DNA of 64,000 nucleotides from Glaciecola sp048820975 (lineage in GTDB: Bacteria > Pseudomonadota > Gammaproteobacteria > Enterobacterales > Alteromonadaceae), in the NCBI RefSeq assembly GCF_048820975.1, contig NZ_JBMEUF010000001.1, forward strand, positions 2,604,001 through 2,668,000, written 5' to 3'. The notes beneath the pieces were generated by a model, which had not been told where the DNA came from, did not search any database, and saw only the letters and a list, made by a program, of their open reading frames with translations. This document shows positions 16,591-26,927 of the stretch, one piece after another (position 1 is the stretch's first letter; every line of letters begins with the position of its first letter). Both the position numbers and the translations under genes were made by a program.

Positions 16591-17655
16591 ATGCAACAAT
16601 TTCAAGTGAACAAACAAGATTTAAGTATAAATAGAGTAGCGTCAGGCAGCAGCGAAACACTTACAAATGAGGGTATTAGCTTTGAAGTAGAACGCTTTGC
16701 ATTCACCGCAAATAACCTCACTTATTTTATGGTAGGTGAGAAACTCGGCTATTGGCAATTTTTTCCGCCAATAGATAACAGGGCTGATGAAAATTGGGGA
16801 ATTATTCCTGTGTGGGGTATTGGTAAAGTAGTGGCTTCAAACAATAGCCTTGTTGAAGTTGGAAGCCGTTATTTTGGGTATTTTCCACCGGCAACGTATC
16901 TTCATATGGATTCGATTGCTTTGGCGCAAGGTAACTTAATTGATACAAGCGCACACAGAAAGCCTTTGCCTCAAGGCTATAATCTATATCGACCGTTAGA
17001 ACAAACCCAAGGTGGGAAACAAGCACATATTGAAAACTTACAAATGCTGTTGTGGCCTTTGTACATAACTTCATATTGCTTGTGGGACCTAATTGAACAA
17101 TCAAGCGCTAAGCCAGAACAAGTTGTGGTATTGAGCGCTTCAAGCAAAACCAGTTTAGGTTTAGCACATGCGCTTAAAAAGAGCGGCTACCACACCATAG
17201 GTATTACTTCATCTAAGAACGAAAGTTTTGTGAGTGAACTCAATATTTACAGCGAGGTATTGCATTATGATGGCATTGAGCACTTAAGTAGCAAGCAAAC
17301 TATTGTGGTTGATATGTCGGGTAATGCTAAGGTTAAAAATGAACTTAAAGCTAAGTTAGGCGGCGCGCTTATGCGTTATGTTCAGGTGGGTTTAACTCAT
17401 TGGCAGGATGCTGTTGAAGATGAGGATGGTGAGTTCTTCTTTGCTCCCGCTCATATTCAAGCTCGAATAGCCGAATTAGGCGCCCAAACCTTTCATGCAC
17501 AAAGTGGTGCTTTTATAAAAGAAGCAATGATGTGGAGCGCGTCATGGTTGAATGTGAAAGAGCAGAGTGGCATTCATACTTTAGCTGATGATTTTGATGC
17601 CATATGTAAAGGCGATATTCCGGCTAATGTGGGTTTGGTATATACCCCTAGCTAA
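16591..17655 (+). CDS. DUF2855 family protein (quinone-oxidoreductase-like)
   Basis: A 354-residue protein matching the DUF2855 pattern: the N-terminal NKQDLSINRV, then FAFTANNLTYFMVGEKLGYW and the VWGIGKVVAS segment, followed by a degenerate medium-chain-dehydrogenase-like Rossmann part (VVVLSASSKTSLGLAHAL). The family resembles zinc-free MDR/quinone oxidoreductases, but no activity has been assigned as far as I know. It follows the flavoprotein by 25 nt with a Shine-Dalgarno (GGGAGAG) and is probably cotranscribed under TetR control. It ends just before a strong bidirectional terminator. Confidence 0.85.
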   Translation: MQQFQVNKQDLSINRVASGSSETLTNEGISFEVERFAFTANNLTYFMVGEKLGYWQFFPPIDNRADENWGIIPVWGIGKVVASNNSLVEVGSRYFGYFPPATYLHMDSIALAQGNLIDTSAHRKPLPQGYNLYRPLEQTQGGKQAHIENLQMLLWPLYITSYCLWDLIEQSSAKPEQVVVLSASSKTSLGLAHALKKSGYHTIGITSSKNESFVSELNIYSEVLHYDGIEHLSSKQTIVVDMSGNAKVKNELKAKLGGALMRYVQVGLTHWQDAVEDEDGEFFFAPAHIQARIAELGAQTFHAQSGAFIKEAMMWSASWLNVKEQSGIHTLADDFDAICKGDIPANVGLVYTPS

Positions 17656-17661
17656 CATATA

Positions 17662-17693
17662 AAAAGGGAATTGAATAAATTCAATTCCCTTTT
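17662..17693. terminator. Bidirectional intrinsic terminator
   Basis: AAAAGGGAATTGAA (17662-17675) pairs perfectly with TTCAATTCCCTTTT (17680-17693) across a TAAA loop. The A- and T-runs make it functional in both directions. It separates the convergent DUF2855 gene and the ExeM-like nuclease gene. Confidence 0.85.
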
Positions 17694-17733
17694 ACCTTAG
17701 CTACAAAGTGTAGATTATGGTGTTAAGCAGTAC

Positions 17734-20220
17734 TTACGATTTACGGCGCATAGCAACCAAACCAAGTAGAGCTAACCATATAAAGCCTAAGCTACCACCT
17801 GAATCATTGTCATCTTCTTCAGCTTCATCTTCTTCCTCAACCACTGGCGCATCAAGTTGCAAGCTTACTAGAACAGGATCGTGGTCAGACATACGATATG
17901 CATCTGCAGCATAGTAAGCGGTAATTTGGCTATCTGACTTAAAATCAGTGTTGTAATCTAAGGCAATGGGTTCATCAGCGTTAATATGCCATTCGCTCAC
18001 ATCTACGGTTTTTGCAAGCGCTGCAGCGTTGCCCAAGGCATGATCTAAATACCCTAGTTGTCCATCAAATGAATACGAATACGCTTGTGCACCACCAAAC
18101 TCATTTACAAGATTGGTATAGCCAGCTTCTTCTAAAGCTGCAATAGGATCTTCTTTTGCATATGCGTTTAAATCACCTAATATCAGTGTTGGCATATCAG
18201 GGAAAGCGTCACCAATAAAAGTAGCTAAGGCTGTAGCTGCACGAGTACGGGTTAGGTTACAGTTACCTTGGCCTGTGCTTGTATCATCATCGCCTTCACC
18301 ACAACTAGAACCTTTCGATTTAAAGTGGTTTACGCTTACCGCTAAGGTTTCATCGTTTTCAAGCAAGCTGAAAGCTTGTACTAATGCAGGGCGGTTGCGC
18401 GAATCGTCAAATAAGGCTCCGTCATCATCAGTACTTGAATTATCACTTGTAAGAATGGCTACATCGCCTTGTGGGCTTACAACGCCTGATTTATATATTA
18501 ACGCTACGGTAATTGCATCGGTACCAACTGATGCACCAGCATCTACAATAGAGTAGGTGCCATCGCCCATAACAGCATTAATCCCGTCTACAAGGTCATC
18601 AATGGCCGAGCCATCACCAAAACCATTATTTTCAATTTCCATCAGGCCTAGTATATCGGCGTCCATGGCAACAATAGCGGCAACTGTTTTCGCTTTTTGG
18701 CGTTCAAATTCAAGTTCGCTATCAGCACCACGGCAATCTTGGTCAGATGCAGGGCCACAAGTAGCGTCACCATTGTCAATGCCGTTAAAATAGTTAAGCA
18801 CGTTTAAGCTTGCTACTTTTACGTTACCTAGGTCTAAATCAGGCTCACTAGTACGTGCATTTGATGCAGCAAAAGTTGGAGCGCTAGTGGGGATTACGCG
18901 ATACTCGCTAAAGTTGTAGTCAACCACGCCCGTTAGGGTGCTAACTGTATCACCCGAACGAAGAGTATTGCTTGCTGATAAGTTACCTGTAGGATACGGC
19001 ACTACATCCGGGTTTTGAGCGCTGTTAGCATCATCAAGCAAAATGCGATCAAGTTGGTTCGCTGCTTCAAGGGCTATAGCTTCATCAGAGCCTGGCGTAT
19101 GAATATTGGTAGGCGTATACAAGCGTGTAGATGACAAAGTCGCTTCACCAAAACGGCCAAGCGTGTAGTTATCAGTTACTACCAATTCTTGCGTAGATGA
19201 CACAAGCATTCCTTCAATGGCTTCAGCTTCATCCATAGAAGTAAAAGGTAATGTGAGTTCAGCCGCTACAACCGTTTCAGTACCACAACTTGCAGATACT
19301 TCGCTCGCTGAAATTTGTGTTTTATTGTAGTACTCGCTTACAGTACCTAGTACACGTACCACCGTGCCGACTTCTGGTAGGGTATCGTTGTAATAAACGA
19401 AAATACCTTCTGAGGTAGCACTATCGCTGTCCATATCTGCACTTTCTTCTTGTAAGAAGAAGCCGGTAAGGCTATCAACTGAGGCAGTAACAATTGCCTC
19501 TACTACCACATCATCACCGTTTAATTCAGATGCATCACCGCTACCTTGTACCGCACTAATTAAAGTAGCATCGGCTGCACAAGTGCCTATTTCTAGGGCG
19601 TCAACTGGGTCATCAACAACTATATCACCTTCGCCGGTGTACGATTTTAAAGGGAAAGGGCTGTTAGACGTTGCATTAGTGGAAGCACCATCGAGTGCAT
19701 CTGCACCACTGTATTCCCAATTAGTTTCAACAAAATTAGTACCGTCAGGGCCGGTATCTGCTTTTCTATAAGCCCAGCCGTCAAGGTATTCCCAAGCCGT
19801 GCCGCTGCCATCTACATTAATATCACCGAAGGTATCAACTACAGCATCATTACAGAATAATTCAACGGCATCGTCACCGTTTACGCCCATTGAGCCATCA
19901 GTGTAATCAGGTGCGAAACCAAAGAAGGTCATAAAATTGTCTTCTTCGGTAGCTATGTATATATAACTTCCTTCGCTTGCGGCAACAGCAGGAAAAGTAA
20001 ATTCTTGCCCATCTGTTCCGCCGCCATTATTTGCAGATCCCAAACCACATACTGACAAATCAGCAATATCATTCGCTACATATAGTTCAACTGCTTTAGG
20101 GGTACCGCCGCTAAGCGTTGCATCAGCTACACCAGTAATTATGATATCGCTTGAATAGGCTGCCGATGTGCTAAGTGCGACTAGTGACACTGAAAATAGT
20201 GTCGAGAGTGAAAATTTCAT
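17734..20220 (-). CDS. ExeM/NucH-like extracellular endonuclease with GlyGly-CTERM
   Basis: An 828-residue secreted nuclease. A signal peptide (to about residue 24) is followed by a lamin-tail-like domain (VELYVANDIADLS), OB-fold-like repeats around 220-450, and an endonuclease/exonuclease/phosphatase domain from about residue 460 (VASLNVLNYF, LMEIENNGFG, LILGDLNAY, YLDHALGN and the terminal MSDHDPVLV). The C-terminus is acidic, then GGSLGFIWLALLGLVAMRRKS, a GlyGly-CTERM sorting tail processed by rhombosortase and linked to type II secretion. The enzyme should degrade extracellular DNA, releasing phosphate and nucleotides. It appears monocistronic. Confidence 0.92.
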   Translation of the reverse strand: MKFSLSTLFSVSLVALSTSAAYSSDIIITGVADATLSGGTPKAVELYVANDIADLSVCGLGSANNGGGTDGQEFTFPAVAASEGSYIYIATEEDNFMTFFGFAPDYTDGSMGVNGDDAVELFCNDAVVDTFGDINVDGSGTAWEYLDGWAYRKADTGPDGTNFVETNWEYSGADALDGASTNATSNSPFPLKSYTGEGDIVVDDPVDALEIGTCAADATLISAVQGSGDASELNGDDVVVEAIVTASVDSLTGFFLQEESADMDSDSATSEGIFVYYNDTLPEVGTVVRVLGTVSEYYNKTQISASEVSASCGTETVVAAELTLPFTSMDEAEAIEGMLVSSTQELVVTDNYTLGRFGEATLSSTRLYTPTNIHTPGSDEAIALEAANQLDRILLDDANSAQNPDVVPYPTGNLSASNTLRSGDTVSTLTGVVDYNFSEYRVIPTSAPTFAASNARTSEPDLDLGNVKVASLNVLNYFNGIDNGDATCGPASDQDCRGADSELEFERQKAKTVAAIVAMDADILGLMEIENNGFGDGSAIDDLVDGINAVMGDGTYSIVDAGASVGTDAITVALIYKSGVVSPQGDVAILTSDNSSTDDDGALFDDSRNRPALVQAFSLLENDETLAVSVNHFKSKGSSCGEGDDDTSTGQGNCNLTRTRAATALATFIGDAFPDMPTLILGDLNAYAKEDPIAALEEAGYTNLVNEFGGAQAYSYSFDGQLGYLDHALGNAAALAKTVDVSEWHINADEPIALDYNTDFKSDSQITAYYAADAYRMSDHDPVLVSLQLDAPVVEEEDEAEEDDNDSGGSLGFIWLALLGLVAMRRKS

Positions 20221-20448
20221 CGTTACTCCTTCGTTTTGAAATTTATGTATCTTTTATTTTTATTGTATATTGCTTAAAAAATAAGCTGACCATGCGGTCA
20301 AATTAACCAATCTAACGTTATACGACGAAAGTATAGCTAATTAATATTTACTAAATCACGAAAACCCAGTTTTTGCAATTGTTCAATTTCTCATTAAACA
20401 AGTTAAATACAATCATGGATAAGTTGAATTTCACAAATTGCAGGCATA

Positions 20449-20486
20449 AAAAAGCCGGTGCTTAATTAAATAAGAACCGGCTTTTT
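20449..20486 (-). terminator. Intrinsic terminator of the TonB receptor gene
   Basis: AAAAAGCCGGT (20449-20459) pairs with ACCGGCTTTTT (20476-20486). The loop is 16 nt. It lies 15 nt past the stop of the minus-strand TonB-dependent receptor gene. Confidence 0.85.
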
Positions 20487-20500
20487 ATTATGCTTATTGT

Positions 20501-22684
20501 TTAGAACGTTGTGCTAAATCGTACGCCAAATTCACTCGCATCATTGCTCAAAATTTGTAGTATGTAGTCACCCGTGTTTAGGCGAGCATTGTCATAGCGT
20601 TCATCAAAAATATTTCGACCATATGCTGACAATGTCCAATCTTCACTTGCCGGTGTATATGAAATGTTCACGTTGGTTAACTTGCGGCTTTCAACCAAAG
20701 TTAAGCGGCCTGGATCTGAAGTAGGCTCACCATACATGTCATCGCGGTAAGAGAAATCTAGACGAGCTGTTACATTAGCGCCCGATTCTAAATCAAGTGA
20801 ATAACTTGGGCTAATTGAGGCCGTTAAATCAGGTGTTAACGGAGCAACAGGTTTAACGCCATCTTGCTCATCTACATCAACATCCATATAACCTAAGCTA
20901 GAGTGCACTTTTAGGTTCTCAGTTAACTCAAGTGTGCCTTCAAATTCAATACCACGAGAGGTTTGCGACACTACTAAGTTACTTGTGTCAAAACCGCCTT
21001 CAGAGGTGGTACTTACCTGATACGGTAAATCATCAAATTCGGTATTAAATACAGCAACGCTTAGGCTGAAGTAATCAGTTAGTTCGCCTTTAAAACCTAC
21101 TTCATAGTTAATTGCAGTAATGTTTTCACTTGCCACGAAGCAGTTTATGTCACCAAACAAGCAGTATGGACGGGCAGGGAATTGACCAGACTGGTAACCA
21201 TTTTGAATGCTACCATATACGTTCATGCCACTTGCTAGCGTATAGTTAGCTGACAAATCAAACGACACTTCATTCCAGCTATCTTCGGCAAACACTTCAC
21301 CAATACCTACATTAGCCGATGCTTCTTTTTCATCTTGTGTATAGCGCAAACCACCCGACACTCTTAAGTCATCAGATACGTCGTAACCCACGTTCACGAA
21401 TATTGCTTTACTCGTGGTTGTTTGTGTAAGTGCCAACAAGTTACCGCCAGCATTAAATGCTGAGCCTTCGTCTTGAAGGTTATCGCCTTCTTCTTCAAAC
21501 CAATATAAGCCTGAAACGAAATCCATGTTGTCGCCAATAAAGCCGTTCAATTGGAATTCAATAGATGTTTGATCAGCGCTACCTTCTTCTGGAAACTGAT
21601 CTAGGAAGAAAATTGTACCGTCATCATCTAATCCAGCTTTGTACTCTGAACTTCGGTTACTCACAATAATTTTTGATGAGTAATCGTCATTCCAATTCCA
21701 ATCAGCGGTTAATGAAATTCCGCTAGCTTGGTTGGTTACCGTAGTCACTTCTTTAGCGCCCGTGGCGTTATCGTATGGATCAGCAGCGGTGTCAGCATTT
21801 GACAAAGCGCCTGATGGCAATGGTGAACCAAAGCGAATACCGGTTGCATATGCACCGTTTGGTACTTCGTCAATTAAGGTTTGATAAGGGCGTAAACCAC
21901 CTTCACCGTCATTATGATCAGCCGTTAGCACTAAGCTAAAATCATCGCTGTGAACATATTTTACTGACAAACGGCCGTAAATTTCTTCCGTTTCGCCTAC
22001 GTCATATTCAGCATCAGGAACGTTGGTAAACTCACCTAAACCATTACGTGAGTTATAGCCAGCATTAAAGTTAAAGGCTAATTTGTCATTAATTTCGCGG
22101 TTTAAAAATAAGTCAGCTTTTGCGCGGCCACGAGTACCAAATTCAGTACTAATAGTGGTTGTGTTTATTTCGTCAGGTTCTTTAGTGATGATATTAATAG
22201 CACCACCAATAGAGTTACGTCCGTAAAGCGTGCCCTGAGGCCCACGTAATACTTCAATACGCTCTATGTTATTTAGATTCCAGTTTTGTCCAACCTGGCG
22301 TCCTAAATACACGCCATCAACGTAAACACTTACGCCTGGGTCAGTGGTAATAAGGTGATCTTGCAAACCTATGCCACGAATAAACGGGTTGGCAGAAGAT
22401 GTATGGCCGGCAGAAAAACCCGTTACGTTTAGGTTGGGCACAAATTTACCCACATCTGTTAAGTCTGTAATGCCTTGCTCGCCTAGTGCATCACCGCTAA
22501 ACGCACTCATGGCAATTGGCACTTCATAAATAACTTGCGCGCGCTTAGTGGCAGTTACGGTAATAGCTTCAATTAGCTCTTCTTCAGCGTTTTCTTGAGC
22601 AAAAACTTGCCCAGATAAGGCAAGCGAAACAGCAGCCCCTAATAAACTGAGTTTTTGAATCGTGTTGCGTCGTTCAATTGGCAA
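20501..22684 (-). CDS. TonB-dependent outer-membrane receptor
   Basis: About 727 residues. A signal peptide (KLSLLGAAVSLALSGQVFA) is followed by a TonB-box-like segment (EAITVTATKR), the plug domain (ERIEVLRGPQGTLYGRNSIGG) and a beta-barrel ending in the aromatic FGVRFSTTF. The frame is open to TTG at 22705, but AGGGAG sits 6 nt before the TTG at 22684, which I prefer because it also gives a normal signal peptide. The next gene upstream on the same strand is a GH13 amylase lipoprotein, which makes an oligosaccharide (maltodextrin-like) ligand plausible. The ligand is an inference; catecholate-type substrates are not excluded. Confidence 0.88.
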   Translation of the reverse strand: MPIERRNTIQKLSLLGAAVSLALSGQVFAQENAEEELIEAITVTATKRAQVIYEVPIAMSAFSGDALGEQGITDLTDVGKFVPNLNVTGFSAGHTSSANPFIRGIGLQDHLITTDPGVSVYVDGVYLGRQVGQNWNLNNIERIEVLRGPQGTLYGRNSIGGAINIITKEPDEINTTTISTEFGTRGRAKADLFLNREINDKLAFNFNAGYNSRNGLGEFTNVPDAEYDVGETEEIYGRLSVKYVHSDDFSLVLTADHNDGEGGLRPYQTLIDEVPNGAYATGIRFGSPLPSGALSNADTAADPYDNATGAKEVTTVTNQASGISLTADWNWNDDYSSKIIVSNRSSEYKAGLDDDGTIFFLDQFPEEGSADQTSIEFQLNGFIGDNMDFVSGLYWFEEEGDNLQDEGSAFNAGGNLLALTQTTTSKAIFVNVGYDVSDDLRVSGGLRYTQDEKEASANVGIGEVFAEDSWNEVSFDLSANYTLASGMNVYGSIQNGYQSGQFPARPYCLFGDINCFVASENITAINYEVGFKGELTDYFSLSVAVFNTEFDDLPYQVSTTSEGGFDTSNLVVSQTSRGIEFEGTLELTENLKVHSSLGYMDVDVDEQDGVKPVAPLTPDLTASISPSYSLDLESGANVTARLDFSYRDDMYGEPTSDPGRLTLVESRKLTNVNISYTPASEDWTLSAYGRNIFDERYDNARLNTGDYILQILSNDASEFGVRFSTTF

Positions 22685-22838
22685 AATATGCTCCCTATGA
22701 TACAAAGTGTTAGTTGAGGTAATTATTTTTCTTTTTTTTTCGGCGCAATTATACTTATTGCGCTAAGTTTATCCTAATCATTTACCTGTATGTTGTCACC
22801 CCTTTTAATCACTAGTGCTAGGCCGCGCTAACAAACTT

Positions 22839-24779
22839 TTATTGAGCGAATATAATCAATGCTGAATGTTTATCTAATATAATGGTTTCGGCAGGTATAG
22901 CTGAAACCAGTTCAGCGCTATTTGATTGCCATACTTGCCATGATTTAACTCCTACAATATTAGTAGGCACCACCAAGGTTTGTGGCTTGCGACTCATGTT
23001 AAATGCTACGAAGGCTTTTTCGTTGTATGTGCCGTCACGAGTATAGGCAAACAAACGATTCGCATTATCTATTACACTAAAATCAATATTGCCATCAATC
23101 AAAATAGGATGGTTTTTACGTAGGGAAATTAACGACTGATAGTAAGCAAACAATTCAGTATTAAAGCCTACTTTGCTAGTGGTGTTGTAGATACTGTTAG
23201 GGTGCGAACTTTCGTCATCAAAATTCATATCAGGCCAGGTTAAAGGCTTACGGTTATGCGGGTCATCGCTTCCCCACATGCCCATTTCGTCACCCGCCCA
23301 TATTTGCGGTGCGCCAATATAAGTAAACTGATGCGCGAGTAATAGCTTTGCATTGCTGACTGCTTGTGCATCTGGTTTGCTACTTTTATAGCGCGAATTT
23401 TGTGATGCTTTAGCATTAAATTTATATTTATTAGAATTGAACATAGATGTTAGCAAGCGCGGCGAATCGTGGCTTGCTGACATATTCATCATGGCAAGAT
23501 TATTTTCGCTATTAATATTCTTACTCAATGAAGCGAGTTTGTCAGCAAACGCTAAGGGAGATAGTTCATTTGGCGCACTCGCAAAGAAGTGGCGGGCGGC
23601 TCGGTACCATCTATAGTTCATTACTGCGTCAAATACATCACCTTGAAGCACAGGCTCAGGGTTAAACAAATCATCAGGGTATTGTTCCCACCAAATTTCG
23701 CCAATTAAATACGCTTCTGGATTAATAGTTTTAACAAAACGGCGGTACTCGCGCCAAAATCCAATGGGCATTTCTGCCGCTACATCTAGCCGGTAGCCGT
23801 CAACGCCGTCACTTGGGTCACCGTCATTATTTGGGTCGAGCCAGCGCTGGGTAACATAAAAAATGTGGTTTTTCGCCGCTTCGCTATAAATATTACCTTC
23901 GCTTAATGTCACCTTTTTAGTGTGATCTGCATAAACCGTCTCTTTTATTTCAGGTAAATCATACACACCAAACCAGCCGCTATATTCAAATTCATTTTCG
24001 CTAGTGTTGGGATCATCAAATTGTTTCACCCAGTACCAGTCAGAATATTCTGATGCTTTTTGATTTTTAAGCACATCTTGCCACGCCCAAAATGTGTGGC
24101 CGGTATGATTCCAAGAATAGTCAAGAATTACCCGAATGCCTCGTGACTTTGCTTGTTCAAGTAGTTCTAAAAACAGTTTGTCAGCACTGGTGAATTCCCA
24201 CGTACTAGGATCGGCAGGGTCTTCACGTTCAATAATGCTAATATCCCCTTGGGGATCAGGGCCAAAATTTACGTCTATGTGCCGCCAGTGCCTTGCATCG
24301 TATTTATGTAACGAAGGCGCATCGTTTAATGGATTAAAATATAGCGCCGTAACGCCAAGGTCTGCAATGTAGTCAAGTTTGTTAATTACGCCTTGTAAAT
24401 CACCGCCGTAGCGCCTAAGTGCGGTTTTGGCATCAAAATCAACAACGGGCTTACCAGAAAAATCACTTTTTGCATGTACATTGTTAAAGTACACATCTTG
24501 CGTGTACCAATCTTGCGTCCATGGGGTTAATTCCCAGTTATTAGGTACAAAGCCCGGATAGGCACCGGCAATAGATTGTTTAGTTGGGTCATTTGATGAA
24601 TCACCATTATTAAAGCGTTCAACAAAAATTTGATACCAAATAGCGTTTTTGGCCCACGCTGGCGGAGTAGCGCTAACTGTTTCTTGTATTTCGGGCAACT
24701 CAGGCCCCTGCGAGCAAGCCTGCAAAAACAAACAAACTACACCCATTAGTGCAGCTACAGCTGTAACATTCTTAAGCAT
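22839..24779 (-). CDS. GH13 alpha-amylase family lipoprotein
   Basis: A GH13 alpha-amylase-superfamily enzyme of about 646 residues. The four conserved regions are seen as VILDYSWNHTGH (region I), GYRLDVAAEM (nucleophile Asp), YLIGEIWWE (acid/base Glu) and MSASHDSPRLL (third Asp). A lipoprotein signal ends at LFLQAC. The frame extends upstream to 24824, but the ATG at 24779 directly precedes a standard signal peptide and has AGAG upstream, so I use it. The N-terminal WYQIFVERFNNGD is typical of neopullulanase/cyclomaltodextrinase-like enzymes. It probably acts on alpha-glucans at the outer membrane or in the periplasm, cooperating with the adjacent TonB receptor. Confidence 0.9.
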   Translation of the reverse strand: MLKNVTAVAALMGVVCLFLQACSQGPELPEIQETVSATPPAWAKNAIWYQIFVERFNNGDSSNDPTKQSIAGAYPGFVPNNWELTPWTQDWYTQDVYFNNVHAKSDFSGKPVVDFDAKTALRRYGGDLQGVINKLDYIADLGVTALYFNPLNDAPSLHKYDARHWRHIDVNFGPDPQGDISIIEREDPADPSTWEFTSADKLFLELLEQAKSRGIRVILDYSWNHTGHTFWAWQDVLKNQKASEYSDWYWVKQFDDPNTSENEFEYSGWFGVYDLPEIKETVYADHTKKVTLSEGNIYSEAAKNHIFYVTQRWLDPNNDGDPSDGVDGYRLDVAAEMPIGFWREYRRFVKTINPEAYLIGEIWWEQYPDDLFNPEPVLQGDVFDAVMNYRWYRAARHFFASAPNELSPLAFADKLASLSKNINSENNLAMMNMSASHDSPRLLTSMFNSNKYKFNAKASQNSRYKSSKPDAQAVSNAKLLLAHQFTYIGAPQIWAGDEMGMWGSDDPHNRKPLTWPDMNFDDESSHPNSIYNTTSKVGFNTELFAYYQSLISLRKNHPILIDGNIDFSVIDNANRLFAYTRDGTYNEKAFVAFNMSRKPQTLVVPTNIVGVKSWQVWQSNSAELVSAIPAETIILDKHSALIIFAQ

Positions 24780-24944
24780 TAATATTTCTCTAAAACAATT
24801 AAACTTACTAGGCTTGGGCGGCATGAATATTTACGCTTGTGTAGCCACTTAGCAATGCGTGAACTATATAAGGAAAAGCGTTGATATAAAAAGGGCTTTC
24901 CTATAATTTATGGCATAAATAACGATAATAAACGAGAGACCACC

Positions 24945-26825
24945 ATGTTAGCAAATCGCTTAATCCTATTTACCTTTAGCATCATGCTATTTGCCTGCAG
25001 CGAACCTGCAACAAATACTGAACAAAAACCAAGCCAAGCAGCTAATAGCAATATTGAAGTGGGCAAAGACTACCACTCATTTTCAAACCCTGAATCAATT
25101 AAAGTCACGCATATTGATTTGCATTTAAAAGCGGATTTTACAAAACGCGTGTTGCTTGGTTCGGCCAGCTTAAACGTTGAAAGGCAAGTAGAAAATGCCA
25201 ATGAACTTATATTAGACACCCGCGGATTGAGCATTGAGAACGTTAAAGACGGCAATGACCCACTTAGTTTTACATTAGCTGAAAATGACCCTAATTTAGG
25301 CGCGGCACTTCATATAACACTTAAGCCCACTACCCAAACCGTAACTATAGACTACGCCACTTCGCCGCAAGCTTCGGGCGTTCAATGGCTTACGCCGCAG
25401 CAAACTGCTGGTAAACAACACCCATTTTTATTTACCCAAGCTCAAGCGGTTCATGCACGTAGCTTTATTCCTTTGCAAGACTCTCCGCAAGTGCGCGTGA
25501 CTTATACTGCCACTATTACAACGCCACCTGAATTGCTTGCGGTTATGAGCGCGGCGAATGATCCAAATACACCGCGTGATGGTGTGTATGAATTTAATAT
25601 GCCTCAAGCCATTCCTTCGTACTTAATCGCTTTAGCCATTGGTGATTTAGAATTTAAAGCCATGGGTGAGCGCACAGGCGTATATGCTGAACCTTCCATG
25701 TTAGAAGCGGCCGCTGCCGAATTCGAAGATACCGAAAACATGCTTGAGGTAACCGAAAAAACCTATGGAGCCTATAGCTGGGATAGATATGATTTGCTTA
25801 TTCTGCCGCCGTCTTTTCCTTTTGGTGGTATGGAAAATCCTCGATTATCATTTATTACGCCAACCGTAATTGCCGGTGATAAGAGTTTAGTGTCGTTAAT
25901 TGCTCATGAGCTTGCCCATAGTTGGTCAGGCAATACCATTAGCAATGCTACATGGAGAGACTTATGGCTAAATGAAGGATTTACCACATATTTAACCTAC
26001 CGCATCATGGAAATGATTTACGGTACAGACCGTTTCAATATGGAAGCTGTGCTTGGCTATCAAGACCTGCAAGCTGATATAAAGAGCTTGCCTGAAAACG
26101 ACCAAATTCTGGCTGTAGATTTGCGTGGCCGTAACCCTGATGACGTGTTTTCGAACATACCATACGAAAAAGGTGCATTATTTTTACGTGAACTTGAGCA
26201 CAAAATAGGCCGTGAAAATTTTGATGCTTTTCTGATGCAATATTTTGAAGACTTTGCCTTCAAAAGCATTACGACTGACCAATTTACCGCTTATTTAGAC
26301 AAAACCTTGCTGACTCAATATGCAGATACACTCAGTAAAGAACGCATAAACGAGTGGATCTTTTCTCCGGGTATTCCAAGTGGAGCACCTGTACCAAGTT
26401 CAAACGCGTTTAGTGTAGTAGATGATGCACGTGAGCAATGGTTAGCTGAAGAGGTACAAGCGAACAGCATAGATACTAAAGAATGGACCGTTCATCAATG
26501 GCTCTATTTTTTAAACAACATGCCTCGCGAGCTTACCAGCAAGCAACTGCTTGAGCTTGATACTTCATTTGCATTGACGCAAAGTAAAAACAACGAAATT
26601 GCACATAGTTGGCTAATGATAGCCGTGCATAATGAGTACAAACCCGCTTACGATCGCCTTTATGACTACTTAGTGAGCATTGGACGCAACAAGCTTGTTA
26701 AACCCCTGTATAGAGAGTTATCAAAAACCGCTGAAGGTAAAGCCTTTGCAAAGCGCGCATTTGAAGAAGCTAAGCCGGGATACCATCCATTAACGATTAG
26801 CGCAAACGAAGGCTATGTAAATTAA
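24945..26825 (+). CDS. M1 family aminopeptidase lipoprotein
   Basis: A 626-residue M1 metallopeptidase similar in layout to leukotriene A4 hydrolase-type aminopeptidases. The zinc site is HELAH followed by exactly 18 residues and the third ligand Glu in LWLNEGFTTY. The exopeptidase substrate motif GGMENP precedes it. A C-terminal helical (ARM-like) domain follows. The N-terminus is a lipoprotein signal (FSIMLFAC). It should trim N-terminal residues from peptides in the envelope. It is divergent from the GH13 lipoprotein, has a good Shine-Dalgarno (ACGAGAG) and is followed by a terminator-like hairpin. Confidence 0.92.
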   Translation: MLANRLILFTFSIMLFACSEPATNTEQKPSQAANSNIEVGKDYHSFSNPESIKVTHIDLHLKADFTKRVLLGSASLNVERQVENANELILDTRGLSIENVKDGNDPLSFTLAENDPNLGAALHITLKPTTQTVTIDYATSPQASGVQWLTPQQTAGKQHPFLFTQAQAVHARSFIPLQDSPQVRVTYTATITTPPELLAVMSAANDPNTPRDGVYEFNMPQAIPSYLIALAIGDLEFKAMGERTGVYAEPSMLEAAAAEFEDTENMLEVTEKTYGAYSWDRYDLLILPPSFPFGGMENPRLSFITPTVIAGDKSLVSLIAHELAHSWSGNTISNATWRDLWLNEGFTTYLTYRIMEMIYGTDRFNMEAVLGYQDLQADIKSLPENDQILAVDLRGRNPDDVFSNIPYEKGALFLRELEHKIGRENFDAFLMQYFEDFAFKSITTDQFTAYLDKTLLTQYADTLSKERINEWIFSPGIPSGAPVPSSNAFSVVDDAREQWLAEEVQANSIDTKEWTVHQWLYFLNNMPRELTSKQLLELDTSFALTQSKNNEIAHSWLMIAVHNEYKPAYDRLYDYLVSIGRNKLVKPLYRELSKTAEGKAFAKRAFEEAKPGYHPLTISANEGYVN

Positions 26826-26878
26826 GCCTTGCATGTGACTATTAATTCACACGCAATTTTGTATACTAAATAAAACAC

Positions 26879-26910
26879 GGCCCTAGCACATACTTGTTGG
26901 GGCCTTTTTA
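26879..26910 (+). terminator. Intrinsic terminator after the M1 peptidase gene
   Basis: GGCCC (26879-26883) pairs with GGGCC (26900-26904), and the stem is followed by TTTTTAT. It lies 54 nt past the peptidase stop and before the small membrane-protein gene. Confidence 0.65.
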
Positions 26911-26927
26911 TTTGCCAAGGGAATGCA

